Below are positions 22,939 through 32,892 of a stretch of 64,000 nt of DNA, piece by piece. The notes beneath the pieces are model-generated. The model had not been told where the DNA came from. It worked only from the letters and a program-made list of their open reading frames with translations, and made no database searches. The stretch is from Caulochytrium protostelioides (Eukaryota; Chytridiomycota; Caulochytriomycetes; Caulochytriales; Caulochytriaceae). Each line of letters starts with the position of its first letter. Positions within the stretch are counted from its first letter, which is position 1. The DNA is taken from positions 124,001-188,000 of the forward strand of contig ML014124.1 of assembly GCA_003615045.1 (NCBI GenBank). The letters run 5' to 3'. The translations under genes were made by a program, and so were the position numbers.

Positions 22939-23797
22939 TTAATGGGCGGCTTTCCAGATCAGGATTCCCAAATTGCCGCCGAAATACATATAAAGAATGT
23001 TGCGCATCTCGTGGGTGATTTCGAAGCCAAACCCTTCGCCGACGACCACGTGCCATGCGAGCCCACAGCGCTTGTCCATCGACTCTTTGATCGATTTGGC
23101 GGCCACCTACCCGCGCGAGATCGCCATGATCGAGACGTACAGGGCAAGGATGCCAAAGACGAATATCATTGGCGTGAGCCGACCAGTCGCCTGTGGGATG
23201 TCCGACAGGACGAAATCGTTTCGAAAGTAGCGGTTGCTCGATTGGTGCGGACTGTGTACGCCACATGTGGGCGGAGACTTACCTCGAGGTTGCCGCTATG
23301 CTTTTCCACGGCTGTGACGGCCGTGTCCATGGCTTCGACGCGGAGCTCTTCGGGCATATCGCAGACCTGGTTCATGCCACGATTCAGTCAGCGTCATTGA
23401 CAAGCGTTTCCAGAGTACGATGCAATTTGTGAGTATGCCTCGTGATCACATCGTAGGGCCTTTTACACGGCAACGAGGTTGCTCGGCTGCGGACATTAGA
23501 ACGAGAGATGTCGCAGCCAGCGGGAAGGGACCGGGTGCCTACACCAGATCAGATGCCACCGAGATGGATCGGGCCCGCAGCAGATCTGCTCAAGTGATCG
23601 GCAGGGCCGGCCGTCACCATCGTCTGGTCATCGTCATGGACAGAGAGGACGTCGCCGCAGGCACCCTCTCTGCCACGTGGCCGAAATCTTACCTTGACGA
23701 GCGGGTAGTTGAAGTTGCGCTTGGTATCCTTTTCTTCGGAGCCGGCGGCGGCGCCGTCCTTGGCCAGGTTGGCCGCGCTGCCGGTGGCGTCCGCCAT
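22939..23797 (-). CDS. DNAL4: DNAL4, axonemal dynein light chain of the LC8 superfamily (three exons)
   Basis: Reconstructed by eye from three exons: 23797-23693 (MADATGSAANL... ending NFNYPLVK), 23366-23283 (VCDMPEELRVEAMDTAVTAV...), and 23106-22939 (VAAKSIKESMDKR... ending IWKAAH). Donors are AAG|GTAAGA and GAG|GTAAGT; acceptors are CCAG|GT and GGTAG|GT. Both introns (326 and 176 nt) are phase 0, and the spliced protein is 118 residues, close to animal DNAL4. Diagnostic blocks are PLV followed by DMPEE(L/M)RVE, then GLAWHVVVGEGFGFEITHE, then LYMYFGGNLGILIWK. DNAL4 is a light chain of axonemal dynein arms, distinct from cytoplasmic LC8. No single frame shows the gene whole. It is divergent from eIF3m (+) across 1.7 kb. 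Confidence 0.93.
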
Positions 23798-24859
23798 GGG
23801 GCCGGGACGGTCAGTCGGCGCGGAAGGGCACGAATTGGACGGCCGCGCTCGTGACGGTGATGGTGCTGCTGCTGCTGCTACTGCTGCTGCTGCTACGACT
23901 AATCGCGACTGATCGGAACCAAACGTCGCGGCTCGTCGTGCGGAATGAGCCGCCGATGGACGATGCGATGCCGTCGCTAGACCGGGTGAGGCGGATGAAG
24001 CGGATGTCTCAGGCAGGTCGCAGGGGAGGCGACGGTCGTGAAGGCGGTCTGCCGATGATGGCGACGCTGTGCCGAAGTATGCCGAAGACGTGGAAGGGCG
24101 GAGACAACGACGACAAGCAGTTCGCGGAGGCGCGACCGATGCTCCGATCCCTGGTCAGCGAGGATCTGAGGCCCCTCTGTGTGGCCGTCGCCGTCTGCCT
24201 TTGATGTGCGCGGGCCGTGTGGCGTGACGACGGTCCATGCATCGCCTGCCCCGTCGAGCGATCCTGGCGACAGGACGCGGCATGACCCCTGCCTCGTGCG
24301 ACACCCATCGGAGGACGCCGAAAGCCCGCGATCGGCTTGGTACCGCACCATACGTGGACAATACGCGGGCCGCTAGGCCGATCCGCAGGCTCGGCGGCGC
24401 CCCACGGAACACCGAGGCGCGGTCCGCCATGAAAAAACCACCAGCCGCCGTCTCCCGCCCACACGGCCTGGCGCCAGGCCGTGCGGGGTCGCGCCGCCGC
24501 CTCGCGGTCGGACGCCCGCGGATCTGGGCTCCAGCACCCAGCACCGGGTGGTCCCTCGGCCCAAGGAGCCGACTCCCGCCACTCGGCTCCGGCCGGGCGA
24601 GCTCACTGAGTCCGACTCCGAGGGCTCAGCCCCCTCTCGGTGGCGCAGCCATGCGCCGCCCTTCCGAGCGGAGTCCCGGCGGGCGGTGGCCAAGCCCCAG
24701 CGAGTCGACCCAGCGGCGACGCGACGGCCTGGCGGTTCGGCCACGGCGGCGTCCCAGCGAGGGCGACCAGCGCGTCCACGACGGCGCGCGTCGGGGAGCG
24801 GTCCCCTCGGTCGCGCGTATGGCGTACGGCGCATGGCGACGGGCGAGTGTCGACGAGCA

Positions 24860-24860
<1 letters not shown>

Positions 24861-24891
<31 letters not shown>
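24861..24891. repeat. GGC trinucleotide run, ten units
   Basis: Ten uninterrupted GGC units about 600 bases upstream of the eIF3m start codon. Confidence 0.85.
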
Positions 24892-24892
<1 letters not shown>

Positions 24893-24983
24893 GCCCGCGG
24901 CGGGCGGAGCCAGGCAGCACACCGGCCGCTGGGCCAAGACCCTGGCCGCCGCGCCAGGCACCGAACGGCGGGCGGTTCGCGGC

Positions 24984-25021
24984 GGGACGGGACGGGACGG
25001 GACGGGACGGGACGGGACGGG
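24984..25021 (+). repeat. GGGAC pentanucleotide array with G-quadruplex potential
   Basis: Seven GGGAC units followed by GGG, giving eight G-triplets spaced by two bases, and another GGG shortly after. This fits the consensus for G-quadruplex formation on the + strand. It lies about 460 bases upstream of the eIF3m ATG. Confidence 0.85.
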
Positions 25022-25483
25022 TGGGCCCTCGGCGTGGGTGGTCGGCGCGCTCGCGGTCCGTCCCCTCGCCGTCTCGAGGACGCCGCCGGCACCGCACGGG
25101 ACGGCCCCCCGAGAAGGCACGGCACGCGGCGCCCGGGCGGCAGCGTGGCCGCCCTTTCCCTATCATCACCACCCAGGCACCGCGGTCGGCACGATGGCCC
25201 TGCTCGCGGACCCGAAACACACGGCCATCTCTCGCTCTTGACCCTCGCTCTCCCAGCAAAGCTGACTCGACGCCCGTGCGACCCGCGCTCGGCTCCGCGT
25301 GGTCCGGTCGCTCGCATCTCCGGCTCCTCGGCGACATCCTGCCTCCAGGCTCCTCCGCACTGTCTACCGGCCGGTTACTTGCTCTCTGTCGGCGTCGCCA
25401 CCCACCCTTTGGACTCGTTGCGACTCGCTTCGCCCACCCTTCCGACCCTTCCCCGCTCCCGACGCTCCCGACCCGCTGCCGCC

Positions 25484-26872
25484 ATGTCGCCCGCTTGCGA
25501 GCCGCTCTACCACACGGAGCAGATTAACTTCTTGGGCACGCTGCTCTCGCGCCTGCGCGGCGAGCAGGACAATGCCTTCGGCAACCAGGTGGCACAGCTG
25601 CTCGAGCAGCAGGAGTACCTGACGTGCCTCACGCGCTTTGCGGAGAACAGCCACCTGCTGCTGCAGCTCGACAACGCGCAGTTCGTCCCGCACTACAACA
25701 TCCTCGCGGCGCTCATTCTGGACATCAAGCCCACCGAGGCCCTCCAGCAGGCCGTCGCGCTCATCACGGGCCCCCTCCTCAAGGACGATGCCGCGAAGCG
25801 CCCGCAGCTCAAGCTCAACGCGCTCACGACCCTCTACAACGTGCTCGAGTCCGACTCGCCCGTCCGCTACGATGTGTTTGACGCGATCCTGCAGCTCGCC
25901 ACCGCCGCCCACCAGGCGGCCGCCGTCGTGCCTACCCTCGCCGCCCAGCCCCACGCCGACGCGCTGAACCGGCTCTGCGCCGAGTGGGGCGTCACCGACC
26001 TCGCCCGCCAGCAGCGCCTCTACCAGCGCACGCTCGCGCTCCTGGCGGCCGCGGGGCCCGAGCACGCCGCGCTGACCCACGCCTACCAGCTCGCCTACCT
26101 CGCCCTCTTCGACGGCGCCGACGCCGCCCAGCGCGCCCTGCGCGAACAGTCGGGCCTCCAGGCGGAGGTCGAGTCCATCATCGCCGACGCGCTCCGTCTC
26201 GAGGACGCTGTCTACTACGAGGAGCTCTACCTGCTCGACATCGTTCAGGCCCTCGGCGCGTCCAACCGCCACGTGGCGCTGCTCAAGATCTTTGTCGACG
26301 GCACCGTCGCCGACTACGATGCCTTTGTCGCCAAGGACAACGGCGCCGCCTTCGTCGCCGACGCCGCCAAGCTCGATGCCGCCGCGGCCGCCGACAAGAT
26401 CCGTCTGCTGACGCTCGCGGGCCTCGCCAGCTCCATCGTCGCCTCCCCGGGCAGCGCCGACGCCGCGGCCACAGCCACGGCCACGGCCACGGCCGTCGTG
26501 GTCCCCAGCGAGGCCGCCCCGACGCTGCTGACGTACGCCCAGATCGCGGACGCGCTCCGCATCGCCGTCGACGACGTCGACGCGTGGGTGATCCGCGCGA
26601 CCCGCGCCAACCTGGTCACCGCCAAGATGGACCCGATCCGCCAGACCGTCTGCGTGTCGCGCGCGCTGTTCCGCACGTTCCGCGGTCCGCAGCCCTGGAA
26701 GGCCCTCCGCGACGCGCTCACCCGGTGGGACGGCAAGCTCGAGGAGGTCCTCTCGGTCCTCGACAAGGCGAAGGTCGTCGCCGTCGAGACCGCCCAGCAG
26801 TCGGCCCAGAAGGGCAGGCGGGGACCGTACAAGGGCGGCCCCCGCGGCGGCAAGCGCGACGACCGCGAGTAA
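25484..26872 (+). CDS. eIF3 subunit M (PCI-domain translation initiation factor)
   Basis: The protein has 462 residues from the ATG at 25484, which sits in a good GCCGCCATG context and begins MSPACEPLYHTEQINFL. The N-terminal two thirds are helical repeats. The C-terminal PCI module ends in a winged helix at about 347-393 (TYAQIADALRI-AVDDVDAWVIRA-ANLVTAKMD), followed by TVCVSRALFRTF, the most diagnostic eIF3m block. An Ala/Thr-rich insert (about 325-345) interrupts the PCI domain, and the C-terminus is basic and Gly-rich (KGRRGPYKGGPRGGKR). eIF3m is part of the eIF3 octameric core that assembles the 43S pre-initiation complex in the cytosol. No intron is needed. The gene converges on GOLPH3. 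Confidence 0.93.
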   Translation: MSPACEPLYHTEQINFLGTLLSRLRGEQDNAFGNQVAQLLEQQEYLTCLTRFAENSHLLLQLDNAQFVPHYNILAALILDIKPTEALQQAVALITGPLLKDDAAKRPQLKLNALTTLYNVLESDSPVRYDVFDAILQLATAAHQAAAVVPTLAAQPHADALNRLCAEWGVTDLARQQRLYQRTLALLAAAGPEHAALTHAYQLAYLALFDGADAAQRALREQSGLQAEVESIIADALRLEDAVYYEELYLLDIVQALGASNRHVALLKIFVDGTVADYDAFVAKDNGAAFVADAAKLDAAAAADKIRLLTLAGLASSIVASPGSADAAATATATATAVVVPSEAAPTLLTYAQIADALRIAVDDVDAWVIRATRANLVTAKMDPIRQTVCVSRALFRTFRGPQPWKALRDALTRWDGKLEEVLSVLDKAKVVAVETAQQSAQKGRRGPYKGGPRGGKRDDRE

Positions 26873-27312
26873 GCCCCTCTTCCCCCCGGCCCGGTCGCAT
26901 CGCCCCTCGCACGGCCCTGCGCTTGCGCGGACGACGGCGACTGCGCGGATGCTGGCGTGAGTGCTGGCCCTTGCTCCCCTGAATCCCCCCAATCTTCCGC
27001 TTATATAAACGACCCCCCTCAGAACATGATGAAAACAGACAAAAAAAGCGGAGGCTGCGACGGCGATGGCCGAATAAAACAGGCCAGCCAACAGGAAAAA
27101 AAAAAAAAACAGTAAGATCAGCGAACAACAGACTATTTACAGCGTAAGAAAGGGAAGGAAGGAAGGAACGACACCATGATCACAGCGACAGGATCGCCTC
27201 CAAAATGGACACAGCGACCGCTCGTCGTGCGTGTCAGCGACCGCCAGCGAAGGTGCGCCGCGATGAAGCGACACATCTCCGCGAGTGCGCACCGCGGCAT
27301 TCCTTCTTCGGA
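26873..27312. other. intergenic between convergent eIF3m and GOLPH3, with a poly(A) signal
   Basis: About 440 bases between two stop codons. On the + strand, AATAAA lies at 27073-27078 and a run of 14 A at 27096-27109, a plausible 3' end for eIF3m about 200 bases past its stop. No gene. Confidence 0.6.
27073..27078 (+). promoter_or_regulatory. putative polyadenylation signal of eIF3m
   Basis: Canonical AATAAA hexamer in the right orientation and distance from the eIF3m stop; 14 consecutive A residues begin 17 bases further on. Confidence 0.45.
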
Positions 27313-28317
27313 TCAGAGGATCGAGTCCATCTTGGTATAGACGGCGAGGACGCCCGCCATGATCTCGGTCGCGCCGGACGCGCGCGCGCGGTCCGAGAGG
27401 TTGGCGTACTCCTGCAGCAGCTCGTCGACGCGGGTGAAGGCAGCCTCGCGCTGCGCGTGGTTGACGGACACCAACGCGTTCTCGAGCACGTTTGCCGCGT
27501 ACGCGGCACACACCATGGCGATATTGCGGCGAGACGGGCGGCCGCCCCCGCGCCCCAGCAGCGTGTCGATGACGCGCCGGACGACGCGCTCCTTGACAGC
27601 CATGTCCGCGACGGGGTGCGTGGCCATGTCGAACAGCACAAAGTTGCGTTTCTCGGTGCGCAGGACACCCTTGTCAACGAGACCCTTGGCGATGCGCTCG
27701 CGGACCTGCTTCAGCTGGTACCCGATCTTCATGAGGTTCCACGTCTCGCCGCTCATCAGGTCGATCCAGTTGCCAACCGACTGCGTCTCGAGCTTGATCA
27801 GCTTCAGCGCCTCGTCCAGGAGCACTTCGCCGGTCGGCCGCTCATCAAGCACCTCGACCAGGCGCTCGGCGAACGGCCGTTTCCGGATCTCCTTGACGAT
27901 GCCGATGCGGCCCCGAAACGAGAGCTCCATGAGGATGCAGCCGCGCAGCACATACGAGATGTTGTCGTTCCAGAACGAGAGATAGCCCTGCGCGTCCTTG
28001 AGCCCAATCAGCAGAATCTCTTCGAGGAGCGTGAGCTGCACGCGGTGGGTCGCGCCGTCGTCGAGCGGATCGTCGTAGTTCTCGTCGTGGTCGGCCCCCG
28101 GTGGCCGATGGCCCGCGGACCCAGGCCGGCTGCCCGCGCTGTCGGCGCCGCTGCCGCTGCCGCCGCCTGCGGCCGCCGCGGCGCGCTGCCGCGCCGTCAG
28201 CCGACCGGGCGCATAGTCGTCTTCGATCTGGTGCTCCGCATCGCCGACGCCGGGTTCGCTGGCTGCCGCCGCGGGGCTCCCGTTGCCCACGCGACGCCGC
28301 TGTGTCAATCCGGACAT
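27313..28317 (-). CDS. GOLPH3/Vps74, Golgi PI4P effector (GPP34 family)
   Basis: The protein has 334 residues from the ATG at 28317 (MSGLTQRRRVGNG); the frame is open upstream but has no better start. An Arg-bearing disordered tail of about 90 residues precedes the GPP34 domain. The domain begins LTLLEEILLIGLKDAQGYLS near residue 93 and continues FWNDN (contains the Trp that, in the family, sits in the PI4P pocket), LRGCILMELSFRGRI, PTGEVLLDEALKLIK, NWIDLMSGETWN and NFVLFDMATHPV. The protein should bind PI4P on Golgi membranes and tether glycosyltransferases to COPI for retention. No intron needed. It converges on eIF3m. Confidence 0.95.
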   Translation of the reverse strand: MSGLTQRRRVGNGSPAAAASEPGVGDAEHQIEDDYAPGRLTARQRAAAAAGGGSGSGADSAGSRPGSAGHRPPGADHDENYDDPLDDGATHRVQLTLLEEILLIGLKDAQGYLSFWNDNISYVLRGCILMELSFRGRIGIVKEIRKRPFAERLVEVLDERPTGEVLLDEALKLIKLETQSVGNWIDLMSGETWNLMKIGYQLKQVRERIAKGLVDKGVLRTEKRNFVLFDMATHPVADMAVKERVVRRVIDTLLGRGGGRPSRRNIAMVCAAYAANVLENALVSVNHAQREAAFTRVDELLQEYANLSDRARASGATEIMAGVLAVYTKMDSIL

Positions 28318-29867
28318 GACGGCAGAAAGAAGAAAAAAAGAATGGAAGCAACGGCAGAACGCGGCGAGCACGGCGAGACCTAGAACCTCCCGTGGATGTG
28401 GTGGAGTGGCTTCAATTGGCGAGACGACCAACGATGAGGATGCGAGGCCTGCGAGAGATGAATGAGGCGACACAAAAATGGGAGTTTAAGGATCACACCG
28501 ATGACAGCAAATCCGCGCTCTCGGGCGATTGGGTCGCGGTGATCGGACTGGTCACGAACGGGGTTTGCTACTGGCCCCGATCCGTTTTTCTGGAGAACAG
28601 AATCGGCGTTGGTCGTGGTGATGCACGCTCACACAGCGAGCGCCACGGGACGGTGTTGCACAGACAGGCCAATGAGCCCAGCACCGCCAATGAGACGGCG
28701 AGCACGCGATGGCGGCGACCGCGACGACGTCCTGCGGAAGCGGTCAAAGAACGACGCACACACCGGTGGCGCTCGATCGGCGCGTGGTCTCGGCGTCCGT
28801 ATCCGAGCCGTGGGGGCTCCCAGGTCCCGCTCAACGGCAGCGGGCGCGGTCACCTCGAGTCGCCGACGGACGTCGAAGCGGGTCCGTGCCGAGGCGCAGT
28901 CAGCACCGACAGCGACGCGACGCAGACGATGCCCCGCGGCACAGGAGGGCGAGACGAAGGCCGGATCGGCCAGTGATCGCGCCTCGGAGGGCAGCGGTCC
29001 CTGGCGTTGCCGCACGCGTCAGCAGCGCCGCGGACGCCGGCCGACAGCAAGTCCGACACGTGGTCTCGTCGTGAACAAACGACACCGGTGGCGATCGCGT
29101 GGGACGTCACGCAATCGGAGGGGATCTGCGCGCGCGCCGGAAGCCCGGAAGCCCGGGCAGCATGCAGCCGGGAATACGCAGACGCCACAAGCACGCGTCG
29201 GGAAAGGCGGCGGACCCGACGCGGCGCGCGCACCAGGACGGAACGGCGAACGGCGGATGGGCGGTGATGCTGCACGAGAAGCAACGCGGATCCCGGCGTC
29301 GAGAGGATGCCGTGCAGAAAAGTCAACAGGGCGCCACCAGGAGCGGCGAGCCGCGGCACGAAGGGGAGAGGGTCGCCACGATGAATCCAGGCCGCCTGCA
29401 GTCGGGCGCCACAGAATCCATACCGACGGCCGTCACCATCGCCACCGCGGCCTAGGGCCGCGCGTGCGACGGCGCGTCGGCGCGCCGATGCGGCGGGAAC
29501 AGGTATCCTTGCGCTGCCGGAGCCGCCGGTCTTCGCTTGAGCGCAGACGGGGAAGGGCGGGCCGGCCCGGGCAGGGCGGGGCAGGCGCCCCCCGACCGAC
29601 CCGTGATCCGGAACTTTCCTAGTCGGTGCCGGCGGCGACGGCGGCGGCGGCGGCAACGACAGCCCCGGTGGCGCCCGAGCGGTGTCGCCTTCGCATACCG
29701 TTGTTGTCCGGCACCGGCGCGCGTGGGCGATCACCGACGAGTCATCGCCCACGGCGTGTGACGCGTTTCCTCGCGCGTTCACAGTCACATTCTCTATCAG
29801 TATACATCCTGGCGGCATCGTCGACCGACGGCTGCAACCACGGGCGCCCTGGTGGTGGCCCAGGCAC
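28318..29867. other. intergenic, about 1.55 kb
   Basis: Upstream of GOLPH3 and downstream of aspartate-semialdehyde dehydrogenase, both minus strand. Overlapping open frames on both strands are Arg/Ala/Gly-rich and lack family resemblance. No RNA gene or clear tandem repeat. Confidence 0.55.
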
Positions 29868-30980
29868 TTATGCGCGGCCGAGCAGCCCGCGCTCCTTCAT
29901 GATCTCGGCGTTCAGCAGACTGCTGCCCGCGGCGCCGAGAATCGTGTTGTGGCAGAGGGCGACGAACTTGACGTGGAACAAGGAGCATTCGCGGATGCGG
30001 CCGACCGTGACGGACTGGCCGTTGCCCGCGTCCACATCGAGTCGCGGCTGCGGGCGCGCGGGGTCGTCAGTCACGACGATGGCGTGCTGGGGCTTCGTAG
30101 GCAGCGCGAGATCCTGGCCGTCGAAGCGGTAGTCGCGGAAGGCCTGCGCCACGGCCGCCAGCGAGGGGGGCGTGTCGCAGGCAAACTCGACGCTGACGCA
30201 GCACGTGTGGCCGTCGACGACCGGCACCCGCGTGCACGTGGCCGACACCCGAACAGGGTCGTGGACGAACGCCGACGCGTCACCGTCGTCCCCGGCGGCG
30301 GCGGCGGCCGTCTCGACGCCGCCGAGGATCTTGCCCGTCTCCCACTCGATCTTCTCCTCCTCACCCGAGATGTACGGCACGACGTTGCCGAGAATGTCCA
30401 TGGACGGCACGCCCGGGTAGCCGCCGCCCGAGATGGCCTGGAGCGTGGTGACCATGACGCGGCGCAGCGGGCCAAACGCCGCCTGCAACGCCTTCAGCGG
30501 CACGACCATGGCGGTCGTCGAGCAGTTGGCGTTGGTCACGATCCAGCCGGGCGTCGCGCGGCGCTGCTGCTGCTGCGCCACCACGGCGAGGTGTGCGGCG
30601 TTGACGGTCGGCACGACGAGGGGCACGAGCGGGTCGCGGCGGTGATTCTTGCTGTTGCTGATCACGTAGCGGCCAGCGGCCGCGTGCGCCGTCTCGATGG
30701 CGCCGGCGACGGACGCGTCGAGACCCGAGAAGATGAGGCGGCAGTCGACAAAGTGGGCGGCGTCGCAGGTCGCGACGATCATCGCCGCGACGGCCGCCGG
30801 AATCGGCGTCGTCATCTTCCATGCGCCCGCCACGGCCTCCGCATACGTTTTGCCCGCCGAGCGCGGCGACGCGCCGACCGCCACGACCTCGAAGTACGGG
30901 TGGCCGTCCATCAGCTGGATGAACCGCTGGCCCACCATCCCGGTGGCGCCGAGCACGCCGACGCGGATCTTGCCGCTCAT
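29868..30980 (-). CDS. aspartate-semialdehyde dehydrogenase (HOM2 type)
   Basis: The enzyme reduces aspartyl-4-phosphate to aspartate semialdehyde with NADPH, the branch point of threonine, methionine and, depending on lineage, lysine synthesis. The protein has 370 residues from the only in-frame ATG (30980). It opens with the Rossmann motif GVLGATGMVGQRF and contains the catalytic NANCSTTAMVVPLK with Cys153. It continues through TTLQAISGGGYPGVPSMDIL and EEEKIEWETGKIL; near the end, RVPVVDGHTCCVSVEF marks the substrate-binding region. Length and motif order match the fungal/archaeal branch of the family. No intron seen. It is divergent from the PIERCE-like gene on the + strand. Confidence 0.95.
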   Translation of the reverse strand: MSGKIRVGVLGATGMVGQRFIQLMDGHPYFEVVAVGASPRSAGKTYAEAVAGAWKMTTPIPAAVAAMIVATCDAAHFVDCRLIFSGLDASVAGAIETAHAAAGRYVISNSKNHRRDPLVPLVVPTVNAAHLAVVAQQQQRRATPGWIVTNANCSTTAMVVPLKALQAAFGPLRRVMVTTLQAISGGGYPGVPSMDILGNVVPYISGEEEKIEWETGKILGGVETAAAAAGDDGDASAFVHDPVRVSATCTRVPVVDGHTCCVSVEFACDTPPSLAAVAQAFRDYRFDGQDLALPTKPQHAIVVTDDPARPQPRLDVDAGNGQSVTVGRIRECSLFHVKFVALCHNTILGAAGSSLLNAEIMKERGLLGRA

Positions 30981-32447
30981 CGTGGTCACGGTGGGGTCGA
31001 ATCCAATCAAATCGAATCGGGAAAGCACGGGTCTCAGCACAGGAAACGGCGGAGGAAGCAGAAAACAATAACGGCGGCGGCGAAAGGACTAACGATACGC
31101 CGACCACAAAGACGGTGCTAATCGCCGCGTGTCATGATCGTTGGCCATCGCCCGAGATCCTCGGCGCAGCATTCAGCAGGTCGACTCATCTCCGGAGCGC
31201 CGCATCGCCGTCTCCGCAGCATCTCGCCGCATCGTCGGTGGCGCTCACCGTACCGCAGCGACCCAGAGACGGCATTCGACCTTTCTGCGACGATTCGCCG
31301 TCGGAGTGTGAAGGCGCGGAGAAGCCCGTCTGGCGGCGCTGTGGCGGGTGCCAGAGCACGCGAAGGCATGCGTGCTGCGCGGCCGCCGGCGCCGTTCAGC
31401 TGCACACCCGAGGCCCTCGCGCCCGCATCGGGACGCGCGGCCAGGCGGACGTGAGGCTTGCCTTGGCTCCGAGCACCCTGAAGCGCAAGTGCGGGTCTTG
31501 GGCAGGGGGCGTCGCCGTGGCGCCCGTTGTGCTGCGCAACCCCCCTCGGCCTCGCTGGCATCCCTGACAAGAAAGCGCTGATCCCGCCCAGCACGCCGAG
31601 CAACGTCCTGCCTCATGAGGTCGTGGTACGCAGCATGACTGAGCATGTGGCGCCAGCGATATCTCGTATGGCGGTACCGTCTTTCTCTCGATCCAAGCAG
31701 GCATGGAGACGTGTATCTTGCAGGCTGAATGAACATGACGAACCCTTTCGCTACATCTTCGCGACAATCTATGAGCATAACACATGAGCCTTCAGTATAC
31801 GGCATACCACGTTTGCTTGGTACACTCCAGCAAGGCTGGCCGTGCCGTCGTCTCACGGAGTCGGGCGCGCGGTGAGAAGCACCCGGCCATGATCCTCCGC
31901 CTCGCTCTCCCAGCCCGCAGCGCGGTTCACCGTGTTTATGAAGGCCGCCGGCCGCCGGGCCGTCAATGCCGATCGAACCGGGGTCGGAGGCGCGACGGCA
32001 CGGAAGCTCCGACGGCGCAGAAGCCCCCGACGAGTAGAGACCCGCAGGTGAAACGCACGAGGAGCGCATGGGCCCGCGACAGGGTCGGGCGAGAGGCGGA
32101 AAGCGACGAGATGGCACGCGCATGGCTCTTGCGACGAGGGCCCATCAGCGACGGATGCAGGATGATGCTATTAACACAAGCAGACGAATGATAACCGGCA
32201 AAAGCAACCGGTGGCAGGCTTCATGGGCACCTCGATGGGTCAAGTCGCGGATGCTGGATGGATCAGCTTTCGATATCGGCTCCTTGTCATCCAACCCTGG
32301 GCTGCCAGCGCGCGAAACATATTTCCATCCTCGTCCGTCGACGACAGCTCGTCGACCGCTGCCGATCGCTTGATCAGCCTATCCTCGGAGCCTGGCTCAT
32401 TGTTCTGACCAGCATCCTCAACGGCCTCCCACCGCCGCTTCGTCGCA
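30981..32447. promoter_or_regulatory. divergent upstream region of the semialdehyde dehydrogenase (-) and PIERCE-like gene (+)
   Basis: About 1.5 kb that must contain both promoters. The segment 31600-31830 is AT-richer than average. Small ORFs on both strands are unremarkable. I found no RNA gene. No Gcn4-type TGACTC element was confirmed near the dehydrogenase start. Confidence 0.45.
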
Positions 32448-32892
32448 ATGGCAGCCCAGAGCGGCAAGACGCCCGGCCTGCCGACCGAGGCGCCCCGCTT
32501 GCCAGATCGCTTTGAGCATCCGGGTAAGCCAGTCACGCAAGCGTCGACGCAAACCCATGTTCGCCCATGATGTCCTGCCCACCCTCGATGGATTGGGCAA
32601 ACTCACCGAACCCACTCTTGTTTTTTTTTTTTTTTTTTTTTCATGTGCGAACTGTCATGCAGAAACGTGGGAATACAAGGTCAAGAAGCAGCACCCGCTG
32701 TATCAGACCTCGAACAGCGGCTATGGCGCGAAGCCACCATGCACCTTCCAAATGCCACGCGTGTACCACGGCATTTCGTCGACCTTCTCGGAAGGCGTCT
32801 GCCTCGCAGGCCCCCAGCGCGACGGTGGACCCAACATGAAGAACATCCGTCACACAGCGATGCGCATCCGCGAAAGCGTGCCCAAGTCGTAG
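32448..32892 (+). CDS. PIERCE1/2-like microtubule inner protein of the cilium (two exons)
   Basis: Exon 1 is 32448-32523 (MAAQSGKTPGLPTEA... then RLPDRFEHP) and ends G|GTAAGC. The intron is 139 nt (32524-32662) with a 21-T tract before CATGCAG. Exon 2 is 32663-32892. Joining is in phase 1 and rebuilds a Glu codon, giving 101 residues. The protein shows the order known from Piercer of microtubule wall proteins (human C9orf116 and C15orf65): LPxRFxxP, then HPLYQTSNSGYGAKPP, then TFQMPRVYHGISSTFSEG, and AGPQRDGGPNM near the end. These are small proteins inside the lumen of axonemal doublets. Neither exon alone reveals the family fully, which makes the splice convincing. It is the third flagellar gene in this part of the window. 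Confidence 0.82.
32621..32641 (+). repeat. T21 homopolymer within the PIERCE-like intron
   Basis: Twenty-one consecutive T residues 20 bases before the 3' splice site; it appears to be the polypyrimidine tract. Confidence 0.85.

Larger units (their letters stand above)
23798..25483. promoter_or_regulatory. divergent upstream region of DNAL4 (-) and eIF3m (+), repeat-rich
   Basis: This 1.7 kb segment must contain both promoters. It holds an interrupted GCT trinucleotide run (about 23863-23895), a pure GGC run (24861-24891) and a GGGAC array (24984-25021). The eIF3m frame stays open upstream to 24548, but the added translation is compositionally biased and unlike any eIF3m. No TATA box stands out. 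Confidence 0.5.

Noticed and set aside
24548-25483. N-terminal extension of eIF3m
   Set aside because: The extension is Arg/Gly/Pro-rich, runs through the GGC and GGGAC repeats and has no counterpart in eIF3m; the ATG at 25484 has good context and fits the family start.
25364-27091. 575-codon minus ORF opposite eIF3m
   Set aside because: Shadow ORF: Gly/Val/Leu/Arg pattern mirrors the codons of eIF3m.
29682-31121. 479-codon + ORF opposite aspartate-semialdehyde dehydrogenase
   Set aside because: Antisense shadow of a clearly identified enzyme.
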